The translations under genes and the position numbers were made by a program. DNA of 64,000 bases from Actinomycetota bacterium (GTDB taxonomy: Bacteria > Actinomycetota > Humimicrobiia > Hakubellales > JAMDDV01). This document shows positions 16,013 to 24,110 of the stretch, in pieces (within the stretch, counting starts at the first letter, position 1; every line of letters starts with the position of its first letter). The notes beneath the pieces are model-generated. The model saw only the letters and a list, made by a program, of their open reading frames with translations. It did no database searches and was not told the DNA's origin. The stretch lies in contig JAMDDV010000001.1 in NCBI GenBank assembly GCA_023488455.1, positions 92,683 to 156,682 of the forward strand. The letters are read 5' to 3'.

Positions 16013-16210
16013 ATGAAACGTGATTCACTGGAAATATTGATCTGCCCGATGTTTAAGGGATTTTCCTTGTTTATCAGAGGAGAGAAGAGATCATGAGAAA
16101 TCAAGAAGAATGAAATTATCTGTAATAAGTGTAGCTATATATACGTGATATTTGATAGGATTCCTTATCTTATAGTGGAAGAAGAAATTACGAAAGGAGA
16201 AAAAGCGTGA
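16013..16210 (+). pseudogene. Trm112-like zinc-ribbon protein with in-frame TGA and lost cysteine
   Basis: One reading frame of 65 codons plus stop has a single TGA at 16094-16096. The first part, SLEILICPMFKGFSL, matches the Trm112 start, but the second zinc Cys is Phe (CPMF instead of CxxC). The part after the stop, NEIICNKCSYIYVIFDRIPY, keeps the second Cys pair and the YxI-x-x-x-IPxL signature. Intact relatives in this window are at 34179 (free-standing) and 22470 (fused). The final stop overlaps the next start (GTGA at 16207-16210), so the gene once belonged to the operon. A missing zinc ligand plus the nonsense codon make it a pseudogene. The region 15947-16012 before it holds nothing recognisable. 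Confidence 0.75.
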
Positions 16211-17154
16211 GGCGGAGGGTTCTGGTCACTGGAGGAGCTGGTTTCATTGGCTCTCACATGACAGATCGTCTAATAGATCTGGGATATAAAGTTATCGTTT
16301 TGGATAATCTGTCAACAGGTTTTATTGAGAATGTTAATGAGAAAGCTGTATTTATTAAGGGGGATGTTCGTAATAAGGAGGATGTTAAGGCGGCATTTGA
16401 CTATGGTCCAGACATTATTTTTCACATAGCAGGGCAGGCTTCTACCATCAAGTCCTTTGACGATCCCGAAGCGGATCTGGCAGTTAATGTAAACGGTACT
16501 ATTAATGTTGTTGAAGAATGTCTTGCACGAAAAGTTACAAGGCTCCACTATGCTAGCTCAATGACGGTCTACGGCGAACCCGAGGTTCTTCCAACACCGG
16601 AGAACGTTGCCTGCAAACCAATTTCTTATTATGGAATCACTAAGTTCGCTGCCGAGCGGTATGTCCATGCCACGGGAGAAAGAATTGATCTCGATTTTCC
16701 TTTTAATGTTACGTCATTCAGAATGTTTAATGTCTATGGGTCTCGTCAGAGCCTATCTAATCCTTATCAGGGAGTTGTCACCATATTTATTGCAAATATC
16801 ATGAACAAAGAGCCGATTACAATTTTTGGTGACGGTGAACAATCAAGAGACTTTGTCCACATAAACGACATGGTGGACGTCTGGATAACTTCGATAGACA
16901 ATGAAAAGACCTTTGGTGAAGTATTTAACATAGGGACTTCTACAAAAATCACAGTTAATTCTCTGGTTGATATCATTATGGAAGCATTTGGTCACAGCAG
17001 AAAAGATTATGAGGTGATTTACGATAGGGCTCGCCCAGGAGACCAGCGACACATGCAAGCTGACATTTCCAAAGCAAAAAAACTAATTCCCTGGAACCCC
17101 AAGGTGAACTTTGAAGAGGGAATGAAGGAAACAATCCAGTGGGCGATAGGTTAG
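16207..17154 (+). CDS. UDP-glucose 4-epimerase-type nucleotide-sugar epimerase (extended SDR)
   Basis: A 315-residue SDR. It has the dinucleotide loop GGAGFIGSH at residues about 8-16, DNLSTGFIENV after strand 2 (NAD rather than NADP preference), FHIAGQAS, SSMTVYGE and the catalytic YYGITKFAAERY. SRDFVHINDMVD and ARPGDQRHMQADISKAKKL complete the family pattern. Enzymes of this type interconvert UDP-Glc/UDP-Gal or UDP-GlcNAc/UDP-GalNAc, or the uronic acid forms. The residues that fix the N-acetyl specificity cannot be read with confidence. The start is GTG, with AAAGGAGAAAAAGC upstream. It is followed after 17 bases by a second SDR with a CDP-paratose epimerase pattern. Confidence 0.88.
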   Translation: MRRRVLVTGGAGFIGSHMTDRLIDLGYKVIVLDNLSTGFIENVNEKAVFIKGDVRNKEDVKAAFDYGPDIIFHIAGQASTIKSFDDPEADLAVNVNGTINVVEECLARKVTRLHYASSMTVYGEPEVLPTPENVACKPISYYGITKFAAERYVHATGERIDLDFPFNVTSFRMFNVYGSRQSLSNPYQGVVTIFIANIMNKEPITIFGDGEQSRDFVHINDMVDVWITSIDNEKTFGEVFNIGTSTKITVNSLVDIIMEAFGHSRKDYEVIYDRARPGDQRHMQADISKAKKLIPWNPKVNFEEGMKETIQWAIG

Positions 17155-17171
17155 AGCAAGGGAGTCGCCAG

Positions 17172-18212
17172 TTGAAGATTCTTGTAACGGGTGGGGCTGG
17201 ATTCATTGGTTCAAATGTGGCTGAATATTATGCTCAAAAGGGCAATGGTGTAATTGTCTATGACAATCTTAGCCGGGCTGAGCTTCTTGACAGTGACGAT
17301 AGAAACGCTGATTACAATTGGAATTATCTGAAAAAATACAAAAATGTGAATTTAGTGAAAGCTGATGTCTGTGACAAAGATCATCTTGAGACTACAGCGA
17401 GAGACGTGAATGCCATCGTTCATACTGCTGCTCAGACGGCGGTTACTACATCTGTTGTGGATCCCCAAACTGATTTTATGGTTAACGCATTAGGAACGCT
17501 TAATGTGCTTGAAGCGGCGCGGAAGGCAAAGACGAGACCGAAAATAATCTATTGTTCGACAAATAAAGTTTATGGGGATAATGTCAATCGAATTGAGATA
17601 GTAGAAAAAGAAAATCGGTATGAGTTTGTGGAGGAATTCAGGAACGGTGTTCCTGAGTCGTTCAACATTGACATTTGCGAGCACACACCTTATGGGTGCT
17701 CAAAACTCACTGGTGACCTCTACGTTCAAGATTATGGGCATCTCTATGGACTGACGACCGGTGTTTTCAGGATGTCCTGTATATATGGGACCAGACAGTT
17801 TGGGGTGGAGGATCAAGGCTGGGTAGCTCACTTTGCTATTTCAGTTCTTACGGGGAAACCTATAACAATTTTTGGGGACGGAAAACAAGTTCGCGATGTT
17901 TTGCACGTCTCTGATTTAGTGACTGCATTTGACCGCTTTCTTCAGAATCAGAACCAATCTCAAGTTTTCAATATGGGTGGTGGTCCAGAGAACACTCTTT
18001 CCCTTTTAGAACTTATTGAAATGCTGGAGAAAAGCACTGGCAAGAAAGCTAATTTGAGCTACAAGGACTGGCGTCCTTCCGACCAGAAAGTCTATATCTC
18101 TGACATTTCGAAAGCAAGAGAAGTTTTAAAGTGGAGGCCCACGATCGGCCCTCTTAATGGAGTTCGGCATTTGATTAGGTGGATTCGCGATAATGAAGCT
18201 ATCTTCTCTTAA
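17172..18212 (+). CDS. CDP-paratose 2-epimerase-like SDR
   Basis: A 346-residue extended SDR. After the loop GGAGFIGSNVAEYY come STNKVYGDNVN, HTPYGCSKLTGDLYVQDYG with the YxxxK pair, and FRMSCIYGTRQFGVEDQGWV. I associate that last block with the CDP-tyvelose/paratose 2-epimerase branch; GKPITIFGDGKQVRDVLHV follows. Those enzymes invert C2 of a CDP-3,6-dideoxyhexose. No other 3,6-dideoxyhexose gene is visible here, so the real substrate may differ. I chose TTG at 17172 with AAGGGAG at 17158-17164; the GTG at 17139 would overlap the previous gene and add a non-family N-terminus. The gene overlaps the next methyltransferase by 20 bases. Confidence 0.85.
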   Translation: MKILVTGGAGFIGSNVAEYYAQKGNGVIVYDNLSRAELLDSDDRNADYNWNYLKKYKNVNLVKADVCDKDHLETTARDVNAIVHTAAQTAVTTSVVDPQTDFMVNALGTLNVLEAARKAKTRPKIIYCSTNKVYGDNVNRIEIVEKENRYEFVEEFRNGVPESFNIDICEHTPYGCSKLTGDLYVQDYGHLYGLTTGVFRMSCIYGTRQFGVEDQGWVAHFAISVLTGKPITIFGDGKQVRDVLHVSDLVTAFDRFLQNQNQSQVFNMGGGPENTLSLLELIEMLEKSTGKKANLSYKDWRPSDQKVYISDISKAREVLKWRPTIGPLNGVRHLIRWIRDNEAIFS

Positions 18213-18906
18213 GACTCTACATCGGAGACAGACTACGAAAGATTTTAATGAGAGGAGATATGGGAAAGAGTGGCAGCCAGGCCCGTCGGGAGGGCCGAGA
18301 ATCGAGGCCATCATAAAATTGGCTGGTTCCGGTGGGAAGGTTTTAGATGTTGGCTGTGGTGATGGAACGATCAGTCGTATTGTTCAAGACGCAGGTAACG
18401 ATGTTTACGCTATCGACATCTCTGAGACTGCTGTTCAACTCGCAAAAGCCAAAGGAATCAATGCTATAAGAATAGATTTAGAAAATGAAGATAAGCTTCC
18501 ATTTGAGGATGATTTCTTCGATGTTGCTATAATGGCCGAGATTATCGAGCACTTTTTTGATACAGATTATTTTCTAGCAAAGATTAAGCGTGTTCTAAAA
18601 AATGGAGGGCACATCGTTCTGACTACCCCGAATCTGGCTTCGTTGGGGCGGCGACTCTTGCTTCTTTGGGGAAGGGATCCTCTCACCGAAGTGAGAATTG
18701 AAGATAACTCAGCTGGACATGTCAGATATTTTACAAAAGAAACTCTATTTCAAATCTTAAAGGCTAATAACTTTAAGATTGTAAATTTCTATTCAGATGT
18801 GGTCAATTTCGATAACAGTGGCCGTATCTACAGCATAATGCTTGCAAGATTGATTCCGACCTTAGGAAGGACTCTGATAGTTAGAGCGAGCTTGAATGAA
18901 GATTGA
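18193..18906 (+). CDS. Class I SAM-dependent methyltransferase
   Basis: A 237-residue protein with the methyltransferase core in residues about 35-170: VLDVGCGDGTISRIV (motif I, SAM binding), VYAIDISETAV (motif II with the ribose-binding Asp), LPFEDDFFDVAIMAEIIEHF (motif IV region) and LKNGGHIVLTTPNLASLGRR. The EIIEHF and TTPN patterns are those of the Methyltransf_11/23 group common in glycan loci, which O-methylate sugars or other small hydroxyl acceptors. It overlaps the upstream epimerase and is followed, after 24 bases, by three GT4 genes in a row, which suggests a shared transcript. The acceptor is unknown. A relative with the same layout is encoded at 23403. Confidence 0.85.
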   Translation: MKLSSLKTLHRRQTTKDFNERRYGKEWQPGPSGGPRIEAIIKLAGSGGKVLDVGCGDGTISRIVQDAGNDVYAIDISETAVQLAKAKGINAIRIDLENEDKLPFEDDFFDVAIMAEIIEHFFDTDYFLAKIKRVLKNGGHIVLTTPNLASLGRRLLLLWGRDPLTEVRIEDNSAGHVRYFTKETLFQILKANNFKIVNFYSDVVNFDNSGRIYSIMLARLIPTLGRTLIVRASLNED

Positions 18907-18930
18907 TAGAATTGCAGGTCAAATCGAGAA

Positions 18931-20112
18931 GTGAAAGTTTTGTATCTGAATCACAATCCTGTGGGAATTGGAACATTCTACCGTTGTTTAAATCTTGGCC
19001 AGCAGCTTGCTAAGCGTGGTTATAAAATAACTATTTTATGTTCAAGCAACCGAAGATTTGATTTTAGAATCAGATCTGAAATCCAGAAAGGTTTGAGAAT
19101 AGTTACTCTACCAACCACTGGCTTTTACGACGATAGAAGAAAGACTGGATTCTACTTTGGCCAGTTGTTGAGGGTATTCCTCGGTTCGATCGAAGTTCTG
19201 CGTCTTGACTATGATCTTTTGCATAGTTTCGCAATAGCCCAGCCCACCACTGGCATTCCCACAGTTGTTAGCAAATTTTTTCGAAATAAACCTATCATCA
19301 TAGATTGGGACGACGCCTGGAGCAGGGGGTTTACCGAATACCATAATCCTGTTGTCGGCAAGACTCTGGAATTCTTCGAGAACAGAGTGCCTAAGTATGC
19401 CACGAAGATAACAGTTGTCAGCGAGTACCTGAAACAAAGAGCCCTGGATTTGGGTTTTAAGGAGGAAGATATCGTGAAGATACCAAATGGGGCAAATGTT
19501 GAAGTCATCAAGCCTTTAGATCAGAAGGAAGCAAGAAGGTATTTAGGGATAGAAGAGGACACACCTATAGTTGTGGCGATGGGACACACCTATATGAGAA
19601 GCATGGAAATCCTGATGGAGGCCTTTTCTGGAGTGGTCGCGAAGACACCACAAGCAAAGCTTTATCTAGTTGGGAAAATCGGTAGGGCTCGCGGCACCAT
19701 CGAGGAGGGGTTCAAGAAACTAAAGCCCTTCATAGTGTTTACAGGGGAACAGCCGTCCCAAAAGATACCTTATTATTTAGCAGCTGCAAATGTGTTAGCT
19801 CTTCCGATGGAAGATTCGGTTATTGAAAAGGCCCGTTTTCCTATTCGCCTGGGTGACTATCTCGCCTCGGGCCGCCCCATTGTTTCAAACGCAGTTGGTG
19901 AAGTAAAAGCCGTTCTTGAGGAAGGAAGATGTGGGTTCGTTTCTGACTCGGAGGATGTGAACGGTTTTGCAGAAAATATTCTCCTGGCGCTTGGAGATAA
20001 AGGTCTTTCTTCTGAATATGGCAGGAGAGCAAGAAAGGTTGCCGAAGACGAGTTGGCTTGGTTTAAGGTGACGAAAAAACTCGAGACTATCTATCGAGAG
20101 GTGGTCTCATAG
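18931..20112 (+). CDS. GT4-family glycosyltransferase
   Basis: A 393-residue GT-B enzyme. The N-terminal half begins VLYLNHNPVGIGTFYRCLNL and contains IIDWDDAWSRGFTEY. The C-terminal half has VVAMGHTYMRSMEILMEAF, AKLYLVGKIG, and VLALPMEDSVIEKARFPIRL followed by GDYLASGRPIV. The E-x7-E pair of classical GT4 enzymes is replaced by a variant motif, shared with the protein at 21299, so these two form a subgroup. GTG start. The stop and the next start overlap by one base (TAGTG). It probably transfers one sugar in the cytoplasmic assembly of the oligosaccharide; the donor is unknown. Confidence 0.88.
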   Translation: MKVLYLNHNPVGIGTFYRCLNLGQQLAKRGYKITILCSSNRRFDFRIRSEIQKGLRIVTLPTTGFYDDRRKTGFYFGQLLRVFLGSIEVLRLDYDLLHSFAIAQPTTGIPTVVSKFFRNKPIIIDWDDAWSRGFTEYHNPVVGKTLEFFENRVPKYATKITVVSEYLKQRALDLGFKEEDIVKIPNGANVEVIKPLDQKEARRYLGIEEDTPIVVAMGHTYMRSMEILMEAFSGVVAKTPQAKLYLVGKIGRARGTIEEGFKKLKPFIVFTGEQPSQKIPYYLAAANVLALPMEDSVIEKARFPIRLGDYLASGRPIVSNAVGEVKAVLEEGRCGFVSDSEDVNGFAENILLALGDKGLSSEYGRRARKVAEDELAWFKVTKKLETIYREVVS

Positions 20113-21296
20113 TGTTAAGGATTTTTGTTCCCGCTCTCGGACGTGTTAATACTCAAAATAGAGACGGAAGTGAGATAAGATTCACTGAGGTTGCAAAGAG
20201 ATGGCCAAAGGACAGTGCCGAGATAAGCATACTGTTGCCGCAAAGAGAACTTCCCATAATCAAGAATGAAGGGGTAGCTGCTACCTATCATGTTTTGGAC
20301 GAACCGATCAGATCTGAAAGAGACTCTTTTTTTAATGTTTTGTTGATCTATGGAATAAGAATGATCCAGGCGATCCAGCACAAAATCAAAGATGAGTTTG
20401 GGGTGGTATACTGCCCCTCTGATTTTCTTGTCGATCTCATTCCAGCAGTTAATGCAAAGAGAAGGAATAAGGGTGCGAAACTTGTTGTTTGTCTATTCCT
20501 GGTCGCTCCCAATCCCTTCAGAGGCTATGAGTTCACCTCCTCTACAGGGTATCGACGCCCAACGTTGAGAGGACTCATTTATTTTCTAACGCAGAGATTT
20601 AGCGTCTATTTGATAAGACATTTTGCAGATTTGGTTCTAGTTCTTAACTCCAAAGACAAGCACTATTTAAGCAAATACTTACCCGAGGACAAGATCAAGG
20701 TAGTCAGTATGGGGGTGGACTATAAAAGCGTAGCCTCTCTTCCAAAGAAACCCAAATCGTATGATGGGATTTTTTTGGGAAGGCTTCATCCCCAGAAGGG
20801 ATTACCCGATTTGATTAAAATATGGAGGTTGGTTTGCGATCAACAAAGCGCGGCAAGGTTAGTAATTATCGGTGGGGGCAGCGAAAAGTGGTTTTCTTGG
20901 TTAAAATCGGAAATTGCTCAGAGAAATCTATCAAGAGATGTAGAGGTGCTTGGTCCACGTTTTGGCGAAGAAAAGTTTGCTCTTCTAAAGTCCAGCAAAT
21001 TATTCTTGATGCCCAGCTACTATGAGAGTTGGGGCATGGTAGCTTGCGAAGCGATGGCCTGCGGCCTTCCAGTGGTCGCTTACGATCTTCCAATCTTTGT
21101 CGAGCTTTTTCCCAAAGGTATGATCAGGGTTCCTATTAAGGATGTAGAGGCATTTGCCAGCGCCTGCTTAAAACTACTAAACGATGAGGATTTGTATCGT
21201 CAAGTGGCCGCGCAGGCTCTTGAGACGTCGTCAGCTTATGACTGGGATAAGATTGCCGTGAGCGATTTGAATGATCTTACTAAACTCAAGGTGTAA
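20112..21296 (+). CDS. GT4-family glycosyltransferase
   Basis: A 394-residue GT-B enzyme resembling the one at 5091. Shared features are the YDGIFLGRLHPQKGLPDLIKIW / FVGRLHPQKCLEELLDIW block and the VVAYDLP / GVIYNLP strand, so they are probably paralogues. It has an intact E-x7-E motif in YYESWGMVACEAMACGLPVV. The N-terminal half contains LVVCLFLVAPNPFRGYEF and an amphipathic helix (LRGLIYFLTQRFSVYLI) that would touch the membrane. GTG start at the TAGTG overlap with the upstream gene; the next gene starts 2 bases after its stop. Specific sugar unknown. Confidence 0.9.
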   Translation: MLRIFVPALGRVNTQNRDGSEIRFTEVAKRWPKDSAEISILLPQRELPIIKNEGVAATYHVLDEPIRSERDSFFNVLLIYGIRMIQAIQHKIKDEFGVVYCPSDFLVDLIPAVNAKRRNKGAKLVVCLFLVAPNPFRGYEFTSSTGYRRPTLRGLIYFLTQRFSVYLIRHFADLVLVLNSKDKHYLSKYLPEDKIKVVSMGVDYKSVASLPKKPKSYDGIFLGRLHPQKGLPDLIKIWRLVCDQQSAARLVIIGGGSEKWFSWLKSEIAQRNLSRDVEVLGPRFGEEKFALLKSSKLFLMPSYYESWGMVACEAMACGLPVVAYDLPIFVELFPKGMIRVPIKDVEAFASACLKLLNDEDLYRQVAAQALETSSAYDWDKIAVSDLNDLTKLKV

Positions 21297-21298
21297 CG

Positions 21299-22480
21299 AT
21301 GAAAAACGTCGATCTCGATCTTTCAAATTTAAGTGTGTTGGTTATAAGTCACATCTCTGATCTTGCAGGTCCAACAGAGGCTCTTGAAAGTTTCTTAAAA
21401 AAGCGAGCCAAGCTCCTGGCTTTGATATACAATCCACTGGAATACTGTACTGAGAAGAAGCGCGAGATCCGTTTGTTTGAGCGAGGCAAGCTGGTTCGCT
21501 CTATTGAACCGACAAATATCAGAACGACTGCGCTCATTTCCTGGATTACTGATGTATTTGTTACTATTTTCAATGTATTTAGACTGAGGAAGCGATACGA
21601 CGTCTGCATAGGAGTTAATGGTTTAAATGCCTTAATTGGTCTCTTCTTCAGAGCTCTGGGTAGAACTGATAAAGTAATCTTTTACACCATTGACTGGGTT
21701 GAGAGAAGGTTTTCAAATCCGTTATTGAACAGAATTTATCATTTCATTGACAGATTCGCTGCTCGACACTCGGATTTTGTTTGGAATATCTCCAGACGGA
21801 TTGTCTCGCTACGTGAAAAGCAGGAAGTTTCGCCTAGGCGAAATGTCTTTGTCCCAGTTGGGGTGGATTTCACTGCAGTTCCATCTGTTTCGTCAAATAG
21901 CATTGACCGAAAGAGAATCGTCTTTCTGGGGGCTCTTGAGCGAACAAAGGGAATAGAGCTGGTAATCGATGCATGGAATGAAATATTAGAAAGAGTTCCA
22001 GATGCAAAACTTGTTGTAATCGGCAAGACACCCACTGGCGCGGGCATCAAGCCATATGAAGAGGCTCTAAGTAGGTTGAAAAATGTGGAACTAAAAGGGG
22101 TCTTGCCTCACAGTGAAGTCCTAAAAACACTGCCAACGTGTGGTGTGGGACTCGCCCCATACTCTGCGGATGAAGATAGCATAACTAAATTCGCTGATCC
22201 AAGTCGGGTGAAGGACTATCTGGCTTGCGGATTGCCAGTTGTAATTACCCCAGTTCCAGAGATATCTCAGGAGATTGCTGATGGCAAAGCCGGAATTGTT
22301 ATCGAATACGATACATCGCAGTTGGTTGATGCTGTTCAAACAATACTCAAAGATCTGGGTATTTACCAAAGATATAGCGTAAACGCCAGAAAATGTGGTG
22401 TCCGGTTCTCGTGGGATATTATTTTTGAGAGAGCTTTCAGCATTTGGCTTACGCAGAAAGGTCATAAATTTGCTTCGTAA
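21299..22480 (+). CDS. GT4-family glycosyltransferase
   Basis: A 393-residue GT-B enzyme. The N-terminal half is divergent (SVLVISHISDLAGPTEALE, VIFYTIDWVERRFSNPLLNR). The C-terminal half has RIVFLGALERTKGIELVIDA, KLVVIGKTPTGAG, and GVGLAPYSADEDSITKFADP leading to KDYLACGLPVVITPV. As in the protein at 18931, the canonical first Glu of E-x7-E is absent and the Lys/Arg-x-x-DYLA form is used instead. The start ATG is 2 bases after the preceding stop. Its last 11 bases overlap the next gene, a Trm112-methyltransferase fusion. It is the third enzyme of a contiguous GT4 trio (18931-22480). Confidence 0.87.
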   Translation: MKNVDLDLSNLSVLVISHISDLAGPTEALESFLKKRAKLLALIYNPLEYCTEKKREIRLFERGKLVRSIEPTNIRTTALISWITDVFVTIFNVFRLRKRYDVCIGVNGLNALIGLFFRALGRTDKVIFYTIDWVERRFSNPLLNRIYHFIDRFAARHSDFVWNISRRIVSLREKQEVSPRRNVFVPVGVDFTAVPSVSSNSIDRKRIVFLGALERTKGIELVIDAWNEILERVPDAKLVVIGKTPTGAGIKPYEEALSRLKNVELKGVLPHSEVLKTLPTCGVGLAPYSADEDSITKFADPSRVKDYLACGLPVVITPVPEISQEIADGKAGIVIEYDTSQLVDAVQTILKDLGIYQRYSVNARKCGVRFSWDIIFERAFSIWLTQKGHKFAS

Positions 22481-23384
22481 CGAGTATCGGGAGATATTAG
22501 CGTGTCCACAATGCAAGGACAAGCTCCAAATCGTTGGAGACACGATCCAATGTGAAGGATGCGGAAAATCCTACGATATAGTTGAAGGCATTCCAGTATT
22601 AGTTGGGAGCGAAACATCGAAACAAGAACATCATATCAGTCAAGTTCGGCACTTTAACAAGTATGTCAAAAAATTTGAGACTTATCATCTTGATAATTGG
22701 CGAATCAGTTTTATGAAGAGAGCATTCTCAAAATTGGATATTGGCGCAAGAAACGACAAATCTCCCCCATTGTACCTTGATGTAGGATGCGGCGGTTCAG
22801 GATATATGGTAATAGAGGCAGCAAAAACCGGTGTGAGGGCTGTTGGTTGTGACTTGTCTTTCGAGGCTATGGCAAAAGCAAATTATTTTGCCAGACAGCA
22901 GGGAGTTCTAGAGAGGTGTTTGTTTGTTGTGTGTGACGCAGAGAGATTACCTTTCAAGAGCAACGCATTTGGCGCGGTTAGCTCTATTGCGCTACTGGAG
23001 CACGTACTAAACGATGACTCCCTGGTTGCGGAGATTTCCAGGGTTGCTAAAGAAGAAGCGAAGATTTTTGTCACTGTGCCTAACACTGAGAAAAGGATAT
23101 GGTTCTTTTTGCGACCACTTTATCTTTGGCATAACCAGCGTATGGGTCATGTAAGGACGTATTCCGAGGAGGAGTTAGGTGACAGATTTGAAAAGGCAGG
23201 ATTCAGACTATGTGAGCTCAAGTATAGTGGGCATCTTATTAAGTTCTTACAGTTGCTATTAAATTACCTCCCGGCCTCGAATTTTCGAGATAGGCTTTGG
23301 TGGAAGATAGAAGAAGTTGATCTGGGAAGAGGTCAGAAAAAGAGTGGCCTCAATCTTAGTGCGGTGTTTGGAAAAGTCTCATAA
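22470..23384 (+). CDS. Methyltransferase with N-terminal Trm112-like zinc ribbon (fusion)
   Basis: A 304-residue protein with two parts. Residues about 8-45 are a Trm112-type zinc ribbon with Cys12, Cys15, Cys28 and Cys31 (LACPQCKDKL, IQCEGCGKSYDIVEGIPVLV). Residues about 85-270 are a class I methyltransferase with YLDVGCGGSGYMVIEA, AVGCDLSFEAM, LPFKSNAFGAVSSIALLEHV and VPNTEKR. Trm112 normally activates methyltransferases as a separate subunit, so here the activator is covalently joined. TTG at 22470 with AGAAAGG 8 bases upstream gives a natural N-terminus; an upstream GTG at 22395 would add 25 residues overlapping the GT4 gene. The Cys spacing is identical to that of the free Trm112 protein at 34179. 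The acceptor is unknown. Confidence 0.85.
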   Translation: MLRNEYREILACPQCKDKLQIVGDTIQCEGCGKSYDIVEGIPVLVGSETSKQEHHISQVRHFNKYVKKFETYHLDNWRISFMKRAFSKLDIGARNDKSPPLYLDVGCGGSGYMVIEAAKTGVRAVGCDLSFEAMAKANYFARQQGVLERCLFVVCDAERLPFKSNAFGAVSSIALLEHVLNDDSLVAEISRVAKEEAKIFVTVPNTEKRIWFFLRPLYLWHNQRMGHVRTYSEEELGDRFEKAGFRLCELKYSGHLIKFLQLLLNYLPASNFRDRLWWKIEEVDLGRGQKKSGLNLSAVFGKVS

Positions 23385-23402
23385 ACGGAGATAAGATTTC
23401 TT

Positions 23403-24110
23403 ATGCATTTTGAAAAGTATTATGAGCAGTATTGGGAAAGGCGATTGTCTTCAGAAGAATACCCTTCCAAGCCCATAAGCGACTCTATACCTCGTTTTTT
23501 GATCAAGTATTCGAGTTATGGATCAATCGTGAATCAAATTCCGCCCAACTCAAAGGTGCTCGACGTGGGGTGCGGTGACGGTAGAATTTCCGCACTTTTC
23601 AAACGAAAGGACTGTGATGTCTGGGGCGTGGACGTTTCCAGAAGAGCTGTTGAATTGGCAAGCAAAAATGGTATAAAGGTGAAGCAGTGGGATCTTAACC
23701 AAGTCCCTCTTCCTTTTGAGGAGGCAAGTTTTAATGTTTTGACACTGATCGACGTATTGGAGCATGTTATTGATCCTTTAGCTCTTCTGAAAGAAGCTCA
23801 CAGACTATTAGCACCTGGCGGTAGACTCATTATTTCTTTACCCAATTTTGCGCGAATTGGTAACAGACTAAGGATGTTTATTGGCGATCCTCGGGATATT
23901 CTGCACTGGGAAGGTTACGGAGACGAAATTGAACACTTGCACTGGTTTACTCTTCCAAAACTTAGATATTTCTTGAAAAAAGCAAATTTCAAAAAAATAT
24001 CAGCACAACCGGTGGGTTTGCCTTTTGGATTTATTTTTGGTCTCCTTCGTCTATACGGTCTTTCCAAGATTTTACTCGTTGTGGTAGTGAAAGGGGAAAA
24101 CGTTGTCTAA
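23403..24110 (+). CDS. Class I SAM-dependent methyltransferase
   Basis: A 235-residue protein. VLDVGCGDGRISALFKRKDC is motif I, VWGVDVSRRAVEL motif II, LPFEEASFNVLTLIDVLEHV the motif IV region, and LLAPGGRLIISLPNFARIGN the post-catalytic strand. It closely follows the order and spacing of the protein at 18193 and is probably a paralogue acting on a different hydroxyl. The C-terminal FIFGLLRLYGLSKILLVVVV is hydrophobic and may bind the membrane. It overlaps the following radical SAM gene by 8 bases (TTG start at 24103), which suggests co-translation. As for the other methyltransferases, nothing identifies the acceptor. Confidence 0.85.
   Translation: MHFEKYYEQYWERRLSSEEYPSKPISDSIPRFLIKYSSYGSIVNQIPPNSKVLDVGCGDGRISALFKRKDCDVWGVDVSRRAVELASKNGIKVKQWDLNQVPLPFEEASFNVLTLIDVLEHVIDPLALLKEAHRLLAPGGRLIISLPNFARIGNRLRMFIGDPRDILHWEGYGDEIEHLHWFTLPKLRYFLKKANFKKISAQPVGLPFGFIFGLLRLYGLSKILLVVVVKGENVV

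Noticed and set aside
16094..16096. TGA read as selenocysteine or another recoded amino acid
   Set aside because: The position is not a Cys site in Trm112 proteins, no SECIS-like hairpin was evident, and a zinc ligand is already lost, so decay is the simpler reading.
17139..17171. GTG at 17139 as the start of the CDP-paratose epimerase-like gene
   Set aside because: It overlaps the previous gene and adds a non-family N-terminus; TTG 17172 has a good Shine-Dalgarno and starts exactly at the Rossmann strand.
22121..22543. Minus-strand open frame of 140 codons
   Set aside because: It is antisense to the end of a GT4 and the start of the Trm112-methyltransferase gene and lacks a ribosome site.
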